Source of the DNA: Acidilutibacter cellobiosedens
GTDB taxonomy: Bacteria; Bacillota; Clostridia; Tissierellales; Acidilutibacteraceae
Assembly: GCF_004103715.1 (NCBI RefSeq)
Contig: NZ_CP035282.1
Coordinates: 496,001 to 560,000, forward strand
Direction of reading: 5' to 3'
DNA length: 64,000 bases
Made by a program: the position numbers and the translations under genes. The first letter of the stretch is position 1. The number at the start of each line of letters is the position of its first letter. This document shows positions 1 to 7,851 of the stretch, one piece after another. The notes under the pieces were generated by a model. It was not told the origin of the DNA and ran no database searches. It saw only the letters and a program-made list of their open reading frames with translations.

Positions 1-570
1 GAGTTTGCTACCGGAAGCAACGGAAATCCTGAAAGGGGCATAACCCAATTGGGAATTAAAGCACTTCATAAGATGGAGGAACTGGGAATGATAATTGATG
101 TATCCCATGGAAATGAGAAAACTTTTTGGGATATATGTAATCATACACGAAAACCTTTTATCGCTTCTCATTCTAATGTTTATAATTTATGCCAATCCAA
201 AAGAAACTTAAAAGATGACCAGATAAAAGCTATTGCGGAACGTAATGGAGTTATAGGAATGAATTCATGGCCGGACTTTATAGATAAAAAAAATCCGACG
301 GTAGAAAGATTGGCAGATCATATAGATTATATAGTAAATTTGGTAGGAATAGATTATGTCGGATTCGGATTTGATTTTTGTGACTTCTTATCTGGAGATA
401 CCACCAATAGTTTTCAAGAAAGTGAAACTACAATGGCAAAGGGAATCGAAGATGCATCAAAGATACCCCAACTGATTAAGATATTATCAGATAGGGGATA
501 TGGTCAAGAACAGATAGAGAAGATTACCCATAAAAATTTTGAAAGAGTAATAAAGGAAATACTGAAATAA
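1..570 (+). CDS. Membrane dipeptidase (peptidase M19), 5'-truncated
   Basis: The reading frame is open from base 1, so the N-terminus and the first zinc ligands (HxD) lie outside the window; 189 residues remain. The visible part matches the renal-dipeptidase family: NPERGITQLG, then the GMIIDVSH segment, then FIASHSN and HIDYIV, which sit where the family places its two later zinc-binding histidines, followed by VGFGFDF. Members hydrolyse dipeptides, often with some tolerance for D-residues, using a dinuclear zinc site. An internal TTG at 49 is not the true start because the homology continues upstream of it. Left-hand neighbours are unknown. The family call is firm; the substrate is inferred only. 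Confidence 0.85.
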   Translation, partial: EFATGSNGNPERGITQLGIKALHKMEELGMIIDVSHGNEKTFWDICNHTRKPFIASHSNVYNLCQSKRNLKDDQIKAIAERNGVIGMNSWPDFIDKKNPTVERLADHIDYIVNLVGIDYVGFGFDFCDFLSGDTTNSFQESETTMAKGIEDASKIPQLIKILSDRGYGQEQIEKITHKNFERVIKEILK

Positions 571-696
571 ACTATTTATAGTAGTTAAATATTATAGTGT
601 AAATTTTAAAAGTATATCTTCTTTTCAGAAAGGATAGAATTCCGATAGTTTAAATGAAATATTTTGTGCTATAATATATATAAATTATGAATAATT

Positions 697-733
697 TTTT
701 TAGTAATATTTTTTAGAAAAATATTACTAAAAA
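697..733. promoter_or_regulatory. Perfect 17-bp inverted repeat in front of a toxin-antitoxin operon
   Basis: Arms 697-713 and 717-733 are perfectly complementary with a 3-base loop. They lie between a TATAAT -10 candidate (670-675) and the GGGAGGG ribosome site of the antitoxin gene. The position suits an operator for operon autoregulation by the antitoxin complex. In RNA the hairpin would also end right at the ribosome site. The repeat is seen directly; the function is inferred. Confidence 0.5.
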
Positions 734-748
734 GGGAGGGAAAAAGGC

Positions 749-1003
749 ATGACCCTTGAAAAAAAAATTGAACAAATATTAAAAGACGAATTGAGGCCGG
801 AGAATATTAAAACCATTATTGACATGGCTGAATTTCTAAAATTTAAAGAGACTCAGGATAAATGGAATGAAATAAACGAACAGGAGCATGAATATATAAC
901 TGAAGAAGAACGTCTTCAGTTAGAGAAGATTAAATTAAAAGGTGAATTTATCGATCAAGATGACATTTTAAAAGAATTAAAGGTTAATAAAAATGAGATA
1001 TAA
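749..1003 (+). CDS. Probable antitoxin of a RelE/ParE-type pair
   Basis: An 84-residue, charged, mostly helical protein with no cysteines or membrane segments. It starts at ATG 749 after a strong GGGAGGG site. Its last 11 bases overlap the start of a RelE-like toxin gene, the usual antitoxin-first order with translational coupling. I do not recognise a named antitoxin fold (no clear RHH, Phd or Xre motif), so the role rests on size, order and overlap. It presumably binds and neutralises the downstream toxin and, with it, represses the operon through the inverted repeat at 697-733. Confidence 0.65.
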   Translation: MTLEKKIEQILKDELRPENIKTIIDMAEFLKFKETQDKWNEINEQEHEYITEEERLQLEKIKLKGEFIDQDDILKELKVNKNEI

Positions 1004-1244
1004 TATTAAATATGAGAAAAATTGTCTCAAGTATCTAAAAAAATTAGATAAAAATACACAGTTAAGGATAATTAAATCTATAAATCAGCTTCCATTTGGA
1101 GATGTTAAAAAATTGCATGGGAATATGGAAGATTACAGATTGAGAGTTGGTAAATATAGAATTATATTTAGCAAAGATGAAAAAAATTTAATCATAAATA
1201 TTATTCAAATTGCATCTCGAGGAGAAGTTTACAGTAAATTATAA
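993..1244 (+). CDS. RelE/ParE-family toxin
   Basis: An 83-residue basic protein beginning MRYNIKYEKNCLKYLKKL, with the typical RelE/ParE sequence flow: a helix rich in K and L, then LHGNMEDYRLRVGKYRIIFS and a final strand INIIQIASRGEVY. The LxGnxxxYRlRvGkYRIif core is characteristic of the superfamily, whose RelE branch cleaves mRNA on the ribosome and whose ParE branch poisons gyrase. The sequence does not decide between these. ATG 993 lies inside the antitoxin gene, with no separate ribosome site of its own. Length is normal and the gene looks intact. Confidence 0.85.
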   Translation: MRYNIKYEKNCLKYLKKLDKNTQLRIIKSINQLPFGDVKKLHGNMEDYRLRVGKYRIIFSKDEKNLIINIIQIASRGEVYSKL

Positions 1245-1279
1245 ATTAATTTTCTGTTTCTTAATAATATTGCAATAAG

Positions 1280-1320
1280 AGCAGTAGGTTTTATGTGGAA
1301 AAGCTTACTGCTTTAATTTT
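1280..1320 (+). terminator. Probable terminator of the toxin-antitoxin operon
   Basis: AGCAGTA (about 1280) pairs with TACTGCT (about 1306-1312), and TTTAATTTTT follows. The stem is short, with a sizeable loop. Confidence 0.5.
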
Positions 1321-1404
1321 TATATTATTTATTGAAGAATGTTGTTAGGTATGACATACTATAGTTAAAATGAATTTGAATAAAATTAAAGGGGAGGGTT
1401 AAAA

Positions 1405-1974
1405 ATGATTCGTGATTTGATATTAAAAAATCGTTCTTATAGGAGATTTTATCAGGATGAAAAAATTGAAAGAAAAACTATTGAAGAACTAATCGATTTG
1501 GCCAGATTATCATCTTCAGGAGGAAACCTCCAGTCTTTAAAGTATATTATTTCCTGTGACGATGATAAGAATAAAATCGTATTTTCCCATTTAAAATGGG
1601 CGGCATATTTTAAAGATTGGGAAGGGCCGGAAGAAGGGGAAAGACCTTCGGCATATATTATAATGCTGAGGGATAATAAAATCAGTAATAATCAACTTTG
1701 GGATCATGGAATTGCTTGTCAGAGCATACTTTTGGGAGCAGCTGAAAGAGGGCTTGGAGGCTGTATGTTTGGTTCGGCAGATAAACAAGGATTGAGAAAA
1801 GATCTCCGTATACCTGAGGAATATGAAGTATTGCTTGTGATTGCTTTAGGAAAGCCGAAGGAAAAGGTTGTTCTCGAGGAGCTGAGGGAGCCTAATGATG
1901 TTAAATATTGGAGGGACGAAAATCAAGTTCACCATGTTCCAAAAAGAAAATTGAAGGATATAATATTGGATTAA
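1405..1974 (+). CDS. Nitroreductase-family protein
   Basis: A 189-residue FMN-dependent nitroreductase-like protein. The N-terminal NRSYRRF with LIDLARLSSSGGNLQSLKY is the family's FMN phosphate and ring-contacting region, and the C-terminal half holds GAAERGLGGCMFGS and EVLLVIALGKPKE. Members reduce nitro groups, quinones or related acceptors with NAD(P)H. The C-terminal tail (YWRDENQVHHVPKR) is a common ending in clostridial members. ATG 1405 follows a GGGGAGGG site. The gene is flanked by terminators (1280-1320 and 2010-2048), so it is probably transcribed alone. The physiological substrate cannot be told. Confidence 0.88.
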   Translation: MIRDLILKNRSYRRFYQDEKIERKTIEELIDLARLSSSGGNLQSLKYIISCDDDKNKIVFSHLKWAAYFKDWEGPEEGERPSAYIIMLRDNKISNNQLWDHGIACQSILLGAAERGLGGCMFGSADKQGLRKDLRIPEEYEVLLVIALGKPKEKVVLEELREPNDVKYWRDENQVHHVPKRKLKDIILD

Positions 1975-1975
1975 C

Positions 1976-1999
1976 ACAAGGGGACGGTTCTTTTGTGCT
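1976..1999. repeat. Fragment of a REP-like palindrome (GGGGACGGTTC type)
   Basis: The string CACAAGGGGACGGTTC followed by TTTTGTG starts right after the nitroreductase stop. Its ends, CACAA and TTGTG, are complementary. From memory, very similar GGGGACGGTT palindromes are scattered in many Firmicutes genomes. Only one copy is seen here and no transposase is nearby. Confidence 0.4.
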
Positions 2000-2009
2000 G
2001 TTCTTATTT

Positions 2010-2048
2010 AGGAAAAGAGGTCATCCACGGAACTCTTTTCCTATTTTT
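2010..2048 (+). terminator. Intrinsic terminator after the nitroreductase gene
   Basis: Stem AGGAAAAGAG (2010-2019) pairs with CTCTTTTCCT (2033-2042) and is followed by ATTTTTTT. Confidence 0.8.
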
Positions 2049-2052
2049 TTCT

Positions 2053-2081
2053 TTGACATTATAGAAATTAAATAATATTAT
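2053..2081 (+). promoter_or_regulatory. Sigma-A promoter of the short-chain reductase gene
   Basis: TTGACA (2053-2058), a 17-base spacer and TATTAT (2076-2081), 39 bases before the ATG. Confidence 0.7.
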
Positions 2082-2119
2082 GTATTTGAACATTTTCTAT
2101 TACAGAAAGGGGAATAATT

Positions 2120-2854
2120 GTGAATAAAACAGCAATTATAACAGGAGCATCTAAAGGAATCGGAAAACAGATGGCGAAAACTTTTGCTGAAAACGGATAT
2201 AACTTATTAATAAATTACAATAATTCTAAAAAAGAAGCGGAAGAACTGTGCCAGCAATTGAATTCAAAAGGAATAATAGCTTATGCTTACAGAGCCGATG
2301 TTTCAGATAGAAAACAGGTGGATTCCATGGTTGAATTTTGTATAAAAAGATTCAGAAACATAGATTTACTCATTAATAATGCAGGTGTTGCTCAATCTAT
2401 ACTTTTTACAGATATTACTCAGGATGATTGGAAGAGGATGATTGATATCAATTTAACCGGAGTTTTTAATTGTACTCAAAGTGTGGCTAAATATATGATA
2501 TCCGAGAAAAAAGGAAAGATCATTAATATTTCTTCCATATGGGGAATGGTAGGAGGATCATGTGAGGTTCACTATTCCACAGTAAAGGCAGGAATTATAG
2601 GATTTACAAAAGCATTAGCTAAAGAACTCGGCCCTTCTAATATTCAGGTTAATTCCATAGCTCCGGGAGTAATACAGACCGATATGTTAAAAGGGCTAAA
2701 TGATAAGGATTTGGAAGAATTAAAATATGATACGCCCCTTATGAGACTGGGAACGGCTGATGATATTGCAGAATGTGCTTTGTTTTTGGCATCCGATAAA
2801 GCGGATTTTATAACAGGCCAGGTAATAAGCCCTAACGGAGGATTTGTAATATAA
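2120..2854 (+). CDS. SDR-family oxidoreductase, FabG-like
   Basis: A 244-residue classical short-chain dehydrogenase/reductase. It has the TGASKGIGKQ dinucleotide loop near residue 8, NNAG near residue 88, the catalytic Ser in NISSIWG, and the YSTVK Tyr/Lys pair, followed by SIAPGVIQTDM and the C-terminal FITGQVISPNGGF. This resembles 3-oxoacyl-ACP reductase, but the many fabG paralogues in clostridia include enzymes for other substrates. With no fatty-acid genes adjacent, a specific role is not supported. It starts at GTG 2120 after GAAAGGGG. It has its own promoter and ends just before a degenerate 103-bp repeat unit. Confidence 0.85.
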   Translation: MNKTAIITGASKGIGKQMAKTFAENGYNLLINYNNSKKEAEELCQQLNSKGIIAYAYRADVSDRKQVDSMVEFCIKRFRNIDLLINNAGVAQSILFTDITQDDWKRMIDINLTGVFNCTQSVAKYMISEKKGKIINISSIWGMVGGSCEVHYSTVKAGIIGFTKALAKELGPSNIQVNSIAPGVIQTDMLKGLNDKDLEELKYDTPLMRLGTADDIAECALFLASDKADFITGQVISPNGGFVI

Positions 2855-2857
2855 TAC

Positions 2858-2954
2858 ACCAGCAAATCCTATTTTTTCCTTAATATAATTTCACCATAAG
2901 CGAATTTCCAAAAAGGCCTCCTTATTATTAATTTTTAATAGAAGTTTTTTTTAT
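2858..2954. repeat. Degenerate unit of the 103-bp repeat family (unit A)
   Basis: Starting four bases after the SDR stop codon, the order of blocks matches the units at 16412-17021: CCTTAATATA, a partial GGGTTTC-like block, AAAAAGGCCTCCTT and AATAGAAGTTTTTTTTAT. Both stems carry mismatches, so this is the oldest-looking copy. Its T-run may still end transcription. Confidence 0.6.
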
Positions 2955-2973
2955 AAAAATATAAATATTTTTG

Positions 2974-3007
2974 TTTACAAATATAAATATTGTGATATAA
3001 TTAACAA
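2974..3007 (+). promoter_or_regulatory. adhE promoter with an overlapping Rex-like operator
   Basis: TTTACA (2974-2979), a 16-base spacer and TATAAT (2996-3001) form a promoter. An 18-base imperfect palindrome, TTGTGATATAATTAACAA (2990-3007), covers the -10 box. It differs at two positions from the clostridial Rex consensus TTGTTAANNNNTTAACAA. Rex represses fermentation genes when NADH/NAD+ is low, and adhE is a classic target. The match is seen; Rex control is inferred. Confidence 0.6.
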
Positions 3008-3264
3008 TAAGAAATAGTTTATTATTTATCAAAGTATTATGGTTAAGAAGGATTATGTTTATTATTTTTTTAGAAAGCAACCTTAAGTATTAGAAGGTAT
3101 TTTGAAAAAAACTTATTCTTTAATATCAGGTATTCAGATGTAGTCTGGAAAGATTATCTTATAGCATATGGGACTTATTCGGTCCATATATGGATATATT
3201 TTTTCCGATTTATAGTTTGTTATTTAACAATCTAATACTAAAATTTATTGTTGAGGTGAATGAG
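3008..3264 (+). other. Long 5' leader of adhE
   Basis: About 255 bases separate the predicted start site from the adhE ATG. A possible stem (AUAU, bulged G, GGAC / GUCC AUAU, about 3166-3188) is followed by the palindrome TCCATATATGGA and a T6 run near 3200-3206, which looks like a weak attenuator. No known riboswitch motif is recognised. Confidence 0.3.
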
Positions 3265-5844
3265 ATGGAAGTTAAAAATAAGGAAGAATTATTACAAAAA
3301 TTAAAAGAAGTGAAAAAAGCTCAAAAACAATTTTCGCGTTTTACTCAGGAACAGGTGGATGAAATATTTTTTAAAGCTTCCATAGCTGCCAATAATAAAA
3401 GAATTGAATTGGCAAAGATGGCTGTAGAAGAAACAGGAATGGGGGTAGTTGAAGATAAGGTTATTAAAAACCACTATGCTTCGGAATATATTTATAATAC
3501 TTACAAAAACGAAAAAACCTGTGGGATAATAGAGGAAGATAAATTTTTCGGTACTGCAAAAATAGCAGAACCTCTTGGGGTCATTGCAGCTATAATACCT
3601 ACAACTAATCCTACTTCAACAACGATATTTAAAGCATTGATTGCCCTAAAAACTCGAAACGGAATAATTTTTTCTCCCCATCCGAGAGCTAAAAAATCTA
3701 CTATAGCCGCGGCTAAGTTAGTTCTTGATGCAGCAGTTAAGGCAGGAGCGCCTGAAGGAATTATAGGCTGGATAGATGAACCTTCCATTGAACTTTCCCA
3801 GTTATTAATGAAGGAAGCTGATTTTGTTCTTGCAACGGGAGGACCTGCAATGGTTAAAGCTGCTTATTCATCAGGAAAACCTGCAATTGGAGTAGGACCT
3901 GGGAACGCTCCTGCGGTTATTGACGAAACTGCTGACATTAAAATGGCCGTGAGCTCAATTCTTATGTCAAAAACTTTTGATAACGGCGTTGTATGCGCAT
4001 CGGAACAATCTGTAATAGTAGTCGGTAAAATATATGATGAGGTTAAAGAAGAATTTAAAAGAAGAGGAGCTTATATATTAAATAAGGAAGAAATTGACAA
4101 GGCAAGAAATATAATCTTAAAAAACGGACAGGTAAATGCAGATATAGTTGGGCAGTCGGCATATAAGATTGCCAATATGGCAGGGATAACAGTACCAGAA
4201 GAATCCAAAGTACTTATAGGAGAAGTAGAATCTGTAGGAATAGAAGAACCATTTGCCCATGAGAAACTTTCCCCTGTATTGGCAATGTATAGGGCTGAAG
4301 ATTTTGAAGATGCTGTATCAAAGGCTGAAATACTGGTGGAACACGGAGGATTCGGACATACTTCTTCATTATATACAGATCCCATAAAGTCCAAGGATAG
4401 GATAGAAAAATTCGGGCTGCTGATGAAAACGGGGAGAGTCATAGTTAATATGCCTTCTGCCCTCGGAGCCATAGGAGATATATATAATTTCAAACTTACC
4501 CCTTCATTGACCTTAGGATGTGGATCTTGGGGAGGAAATTCCGTATCTGAAAATGTTGGTGTAAAACACCTGCTTAATATTAAGACTGTTGCAGAAAGGA
4601 GAGAGAATATGCTTTGGTTCAAAGTTCCGGAAAAAATTTATTTTAAATATGGCTGCCTTCCCGTAGCATTAAAAGAATTAAAGGACATGAATAAAAAAAG
4701 AGCATTTATTGTTACTGATAAAGTTATTTATAACCTTGGATATACCTCTGAGATTACAAAAACTTTGGAGGAATGCGGAATCAGTTATGACATATTTTAT
4801 GATGTTAACCCTGATCCTACATTGGAAACAGCAAAAAAAGGTGCTGAAAGAATGAAAGATTTTAAACCGGATGTGATAATAGCATTGGGAGGGGGTTCTC
4901 CCATGGATGCGGCAAAGATTATGTGGGTTCTGTATGAGCATCCGGAAGCAGAATTTGAAGATCTGGCCATGAGATTTATGGATATAAGGAAGAGAGTATA
5001 TAAGTTTCCCCACATGGGAGAAAAGGCAACTATGGTGGCAATACCCACATCTTCCGGAACAGGATCGGAAGTAACTCCTTTTGCTGTAATAACTGATGAA
5101 GAAACAGACATAAAATATCCTCTTGCAGACTATGAATTGACTCCGGACATGGCAGTAATAGATACAAAACTCATGATGAATATGCCGAGAGGTTTGACGG
5201 CGGCTTCGGGAATAGATGCATTAACTCATGCTATTGAAGCCTATGTTTCTGTTTTATCTACGGAATATACCGATGGATTATGTTTGCAGGCTATTGATTT
5301 GATATTTAAGTATCTTCCCATTGCTTATAATGAAGGGCCTTCTAATGTGGAAGCGAGGGAAAAAATGGCTCATGCATCAACTATTGCAGGAATGGCCTTT
5401 GCCAATGCTTTCTTAGGTGTATGTCATTCTATGGCTCACAAGTTAGGTTCAATGCATCATGTGCCTCACGGTATTGCCAATGCACTGCTGATAAATGAGA
5501 CAATAAAATTTAATAGTTCAGATGCTCCAAGAAAACAGGCATCATTTCCTCAGTATAAATATCCACATGCTAAGTCTAAGTATGCTCAGATATCGGATTA
5601 TTTAAAATTGGGAGGAAATACTGAAGAAGAAAAAGTAGAACTTTTAATTAAAGCAATAGACGAATTAAAGAAAAAAATAGGGATTCCTAAATTTATCTGT
5701 GAATTTGGGATATCCAAAGAGAATTTTTACAGTACTTTGGATGAAATGTCGGAAAGAGCTTTCGATGACCAATGTACGGGCTCCAATCCGAGATATCCTC
5801 TAATAAGTGAAATAAAACAAATGTATATAAATGCTTTTGAATAA
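3265..5844 (+). CDS. adhE: Bifunctional acetaldehyde-CoA/alcohol dehydrogenase AdhE
   Basis: An 859-residue two-domain enzyme that reduces acetyl-CoA to acetaldehyde and then ethanol with NADH. The N-terminal half is an aldehyde dehydrogenase (PTTNPTSTTIFKAL, GIGVGP-like loop, catalytic Cys in NGVVCASEQS). The C-terminal half is an iron-type alcohol dehydrogenase (GGGSPMDAAK; PTSSGTGSEVTPFAVI; metal-binding histidines in DALTHAIEAY and in CHSMAHKLGSMHH). The chosen start is ATG 3265 because GAGGTGA lies 5 bases before it and the protein then begins like other AdhEs (MEVKNKEELLQKL). An in-frame ATG at 3190 would add 25 hydrophobic residues without a good ribosome site. It is monocistronic, ending at the 5865-5910 terminator. 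Confidence 0.96.
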   Translation: MEVKNKEELLQKLKEVKKAQKQFSRFTQEQVDEIFFKASIAANNKRIELAKMAVEETGMGVVEDKVIKNHYASEYIYNTYKNEKTCGIIEEDKFFGTAKIAEPLGVIAAIIPTTNPTSTTIFKALIALKTRNGIIFSPHPRAKKSTIAAAKLVLDAAVKAGAPEGIIGWIDEPSIELSQLLMKEADFVLATGGPAMVKAAYSSGKPAIGVGPGNAPAVIDETADIKMAVSSILMSKTFDNGVVCASEQSVIVVGKIYDEVKEEFKRRGAYILNKEEIDKARNIILKNGQVNADIVGQSAYKIANMAGITVPEESKVLIGEVESVGIEEPFAHEKLSPVLAMYRAEDFEDAVSKAEILVEHGGFGHTSSLYTDPIKSKDRIEKFGLLMKTGRVIVNMPSALGAIGDIYNFKLTPSLTLGCGSWGGNSVSENVGVKHLLNIKTVAERRENMLWFKVPEKIYFKYGCLPVALKELKDMNKKRAFIVTDKVIYNLGYTSEITKTLEECGISYDIFYDVNPDPTLETAKKGAERMKDFKPDVIIALGGGSPMDAAKIMWVLYEHPEAEFEDLAMRFMDIRKRVYKFPHMGEKATMVAIPTSSGTGSEVTPFAVITDEETDIKYPLADYELTPDMAVIDTKLMMNMPRGLTAASGIDALTHAIEAYVSVLSTEYTDGLCLQAIDLIFKYLPIAYNEGPSNVEAREKMAHASTIAGMAFANAFLGVCHSMAHKLGSMHHVPHGIANALLINETIKFNSSDAPRKQASFPQYKYPHAKSKYAQISDYLKLGGNTEEEKVELLIKAIDELKKKIGIPKFICEFGISKENFYSTLDEMSERAFDDQCTGSNPRYPLISEIKQMYINAFE

Positions 5845-5864
5845 GGGCTAGCATATGCTTACAG

Positions 5865-5910
5865 CTCAAAAAAATAAAGGCAGAATTTAATCTGCCTTTA
5901 TTTTTTTGAG
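5865..5910. terminator. Bidirectional terminator between adhE and htrA
   Basis: A perfect 20-bp stem (5865-5884 with 5891-5910, loop ATTTAA) has an A-run on one side and a T-run on the other, so it can stop both convergent transcripts. Confidence 0.9.
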
Positions 5911-5915
5911 ATATT

Positions 5916-7088
5916 CTATTTTAAAACGGTGAAAACTATATCTACATTCATACTTTTCCCATTTCTTATAATATTTAAACTTGCCTTGTCGCCTTTATTG
6001 TATTTATAAAGTATTTTTTTCAGCTGACTCATATTTTCTACTTCCTGATTGTCGATTTTTGTTAACACGTCTCCGTTTTCAAGCCCTGCTTTTTTTGCAG
6101 GAGAACTGGGATCTATTTCTAAAATTATTACACCCTTGTCTACATTTAAATTTACTCCTAACTGAGCTTCATATTTTTCTACTTCCACTCCGGTTATTCC
6201 CATGTAGACAATTTTATAGGATCCATCTTTTATTACTTGTTCGATTATAGGTTTTGCCACATTAATTGGTATGGAAAATCCCAATCCCTCTGCTGTTTGA
6301 ATCTTTGCAGTATTTATACCTATTACCTGCCCTTTTTCATTTAACAGAGGACCTCCGCTGTTTCCAGAGTTAATCGCCGCATCTGTCTGTATCAGATCTT
6401 CAATTACGTTATATTCATCTACCTGAATTGTTCTATGAAGACCGCTGATTATACCTGACGTAACGCTTCTCTGAAAATCCAAACCTAATGGATTTCCTAT
6501 TGCAACAGCTAATTGTCCTATTTCAAGGTTGTTGGAATCTCCAAGCTCTGCGGCATTTAATCCTGTGGCATCTACTTTAACTATTGCTAAGTCCAAAGCA
6601 GTATCGTACCATAATACCTTGCCCGATTTTTTGGTGCCGTCTTCAAACAAAACGGTTATTTTTTTAGCATTTCCGTCTCCGATTACATGAGAATTGGTAA
6701 GAATATAACCGTTGCTGTCTACTATGATTCCTGAACCGACACCTTCCACTTCTCTCTGCCAAAACATATCATTTTGTATTTCTACTGTTGTAATTCCTAC
6801 GACAGAACTTATTGTTTTTTCTGCGACGGCCGTTACGCTGCTGACATTACTATTTGGAGTTATATTTATTTTTTGTGCTGTATTTGTTCCGTTTTTTCCC
6901 TGCGTATAAATGGCAGGTACGGGAAGTATTTTTCCATATAAATAATTTGGGGCTATATATGATGTTACGATTCCTCCAATAATAGCTGCAACTATAGCTA
7001 CAATAAAGTAGGAAAGAAAATTTTTCTTTTTTGGTTTTTTACTATTATCCTGAGAATAATAGATGATATCCGGTTTGTTCTCATCCAT
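5916..7088 (-). CDS. htrA: HtrA-like membrane-anchored serine protease with PDZ domain
   Basis: A 390-residue protein with a short cytoplasmic tail and one membrane anchor (about residues 24-45). A trypsin-like domain follows with the catalytic triad visible: His134 in TNSHVIG, Asp166 in DTALDLAIV, and Ser244 in NSGNSGGPLLN. The C-terminal PDZ domain (about 295-385) contains VIILEIDPSSPAKKAGLENGD. HtrA-type proteases degrade or refold misfolded secreted proteins at the outer face of the membrane. The gene is divergent from a secreted repeat protein and a CssRS-like two-component pair; in Bacillus, CssRS switches on htrA-type genes during secretion stress. The start at 7088 has GGAGGT upstream on the minus strand. 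Confidence 0.93.
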   Translation of the reverse strand: MDENKPDIIYYSQDNSKKPKKKNFLSYFIVAIVAAIIGGIVTSYIAPNYLYGKILPVPAIYTQGKNGTNTAQKINITPNSNVSSVTAVAEKTISSVVGITTVEIQNDMFWQREVEGVGSGIIVDSNGYILTNSHVIGDGNAKKITVLFEDGTKKSGKVLWYDTALDLAIVKVDATGLNAAELGDSNNLEIGQLAVAIGNPLGLDFQRSVTSGIISGLHRTIQVDEYNVIEDLIQTDAAINSGNSGGPLLNEKGQVIGINTAKIQTAEGLGFSIPINVAKPIIEQVIKDGSYKIVYMGITGVEVEKYEAQLGVNLNVDKGVIILEIDPSSPAKKAGLENGDVLTKIDNQEVENMSQLKKILYKYNKGDKASLNIIRNGKSMNVDIVFTVLK

Positions 7089-7191
7089 TTAAATTACCTC
7101 CTTATTCATTTTTCGTATTCTATACATATATAGTAAAAAACAAATATCGAAGAAATATGGTAAAAGTGAATTTTTTTATAAAAAAATTTTT

Positions 7192-7215
7192 TCAAGATTT
7201 CCCACAAAGTCTTGA
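7192..7215. promoter_or_regulatory. Inverted repeat in the htrA / repeat-protein divergent region
   Basis: TCAAGATTT (7192-7200) and AAGTCTTGA (7207-7215) form a near-perfect inverted repeat lying about 25-48 bases upstream of a TACTATAAA -10 candidate (7240-7248) of the rightward gene. It is a candidate binding site for the adjacent CssR-like regulator; nothing in the sequence proves this. Confidence 0.35.
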
Positions 7216-7265
7216 TAATAATTACATATTTTTTTCAGATACTATAAACAAGGAGGTATTCAAAA

Positions 7266-7295
7266 ATGTATAAAGAAAGGAGTGTTCTTAATTAA
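7266..7295 (+). CDS. Short leader reading frame before the secreted repeat protein
   Basis: ATG 7266 follows the best ribosome site in the region (AAGGAGG at 7251-7257) and opens only nine codons (MYKERSVLN) before TAA 7293-7295. The ribosome site of the next gene (AAAGGAG, 7276-7282) lies inside this mini-frame, and its stop sits at the next gene's start. This suggests translational coupling. Whether a peptide is made is unknown. Confidence 0.4.
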   Translation: MYKERSVLN

Positions 7296-7296
7296 A

Positions 7297-7851
7297 TTGT
7301 TGAAAAAAATTTCGATTATTACTGTTGCATTGGTTCTTTCTATGTCTACATTAGTATTCGCAGATACGGAAGAATATTCTAACACCAAGATTGAACAAAA
7401 TACACAAGAAGAAGATTCTAAGAAGATAAGATCAGATATTAAAGAAGACTTGCCGGCAGAAACGAAGGCACAAATTAAAGAATTACGAGAAAAATTAAAG
7501 AGTGGCGAGATAACAGAAGAAGAATTTAAAGAAAAATTGAAAGAAATATTGCCGGAAGGATTTGAATTCAAAGAGAGAAAAGAATTACCGGAAGAAGTAA
7601 AGACCCAAGTTAAAGAATTACGGGAAAAGTTAAAAAAAGGTGAGATAACAGAAGAAGAATTTGAAAAACAAATGGAAAAGATAATGCCGGAAGGCTTCAA
7701 ATTCAAAATGAGAATTAAAAATGGGAAAGAATTACCAGAAGAAGTAAAAACCGAGATTAAAGAATTACGAGAAAAGCTAAAAAATGGAAAAATAACCAAG
7801 GAAGAATTTAAAGAACAAATGGAAAAGATCATTCCGTCGGATTCAAAATAG
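7297..7851 (+). CDS. Secreted protein with three SHOCT-like helical repeats
   Basis: The product has a signal peptide (basic LLKK start, hydrophobic SIITVALVLSMSTLVF, cleavage near VFA-DTE) and a short acidic linker. Three tandem repeats of about 39-49 residues follow, each built as LPEEVKTxIKELREKLKxG, then an ITEEEFKEQMEKIxPEG-type segment. Each repeat resembles the short SHOCT helix-turn-helix (KLREKLxxGxITEEEF). No membrane anchor or enzyme motif is seen. The start is uncertain: TTG 7297 or 7300 is possible, while ATT 7291 has the best spacing to AAAGGAG. The gene lies between htrA and cssR-cssS, so an envelope-stress role is an inference. The terminator at 7915-7945 closes it. Confidence 0.75.
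   Translation: MLKKISIITVALVLSMSTLVFADTEEYSNTKIEQNTQEEDSKKIRSDIKEDLPAETKAQIKELREKLKSGEITEEEFKEKLKEILPEGFEFKERKELPEEVKTQVKELREKLKKGEITEEEFEKQMEKIMPEGFKFKMRIKNGKELPEEVKTEIKELREKLKNGKITKEEFKEQMEKIIPSDSK

Noticed and set aside
4071-4622. Long minus-strand open frame inside adhE
   Set aside because: It lies wholly within a strongly conserved gene, and its composition is typical of an antisense shadow.
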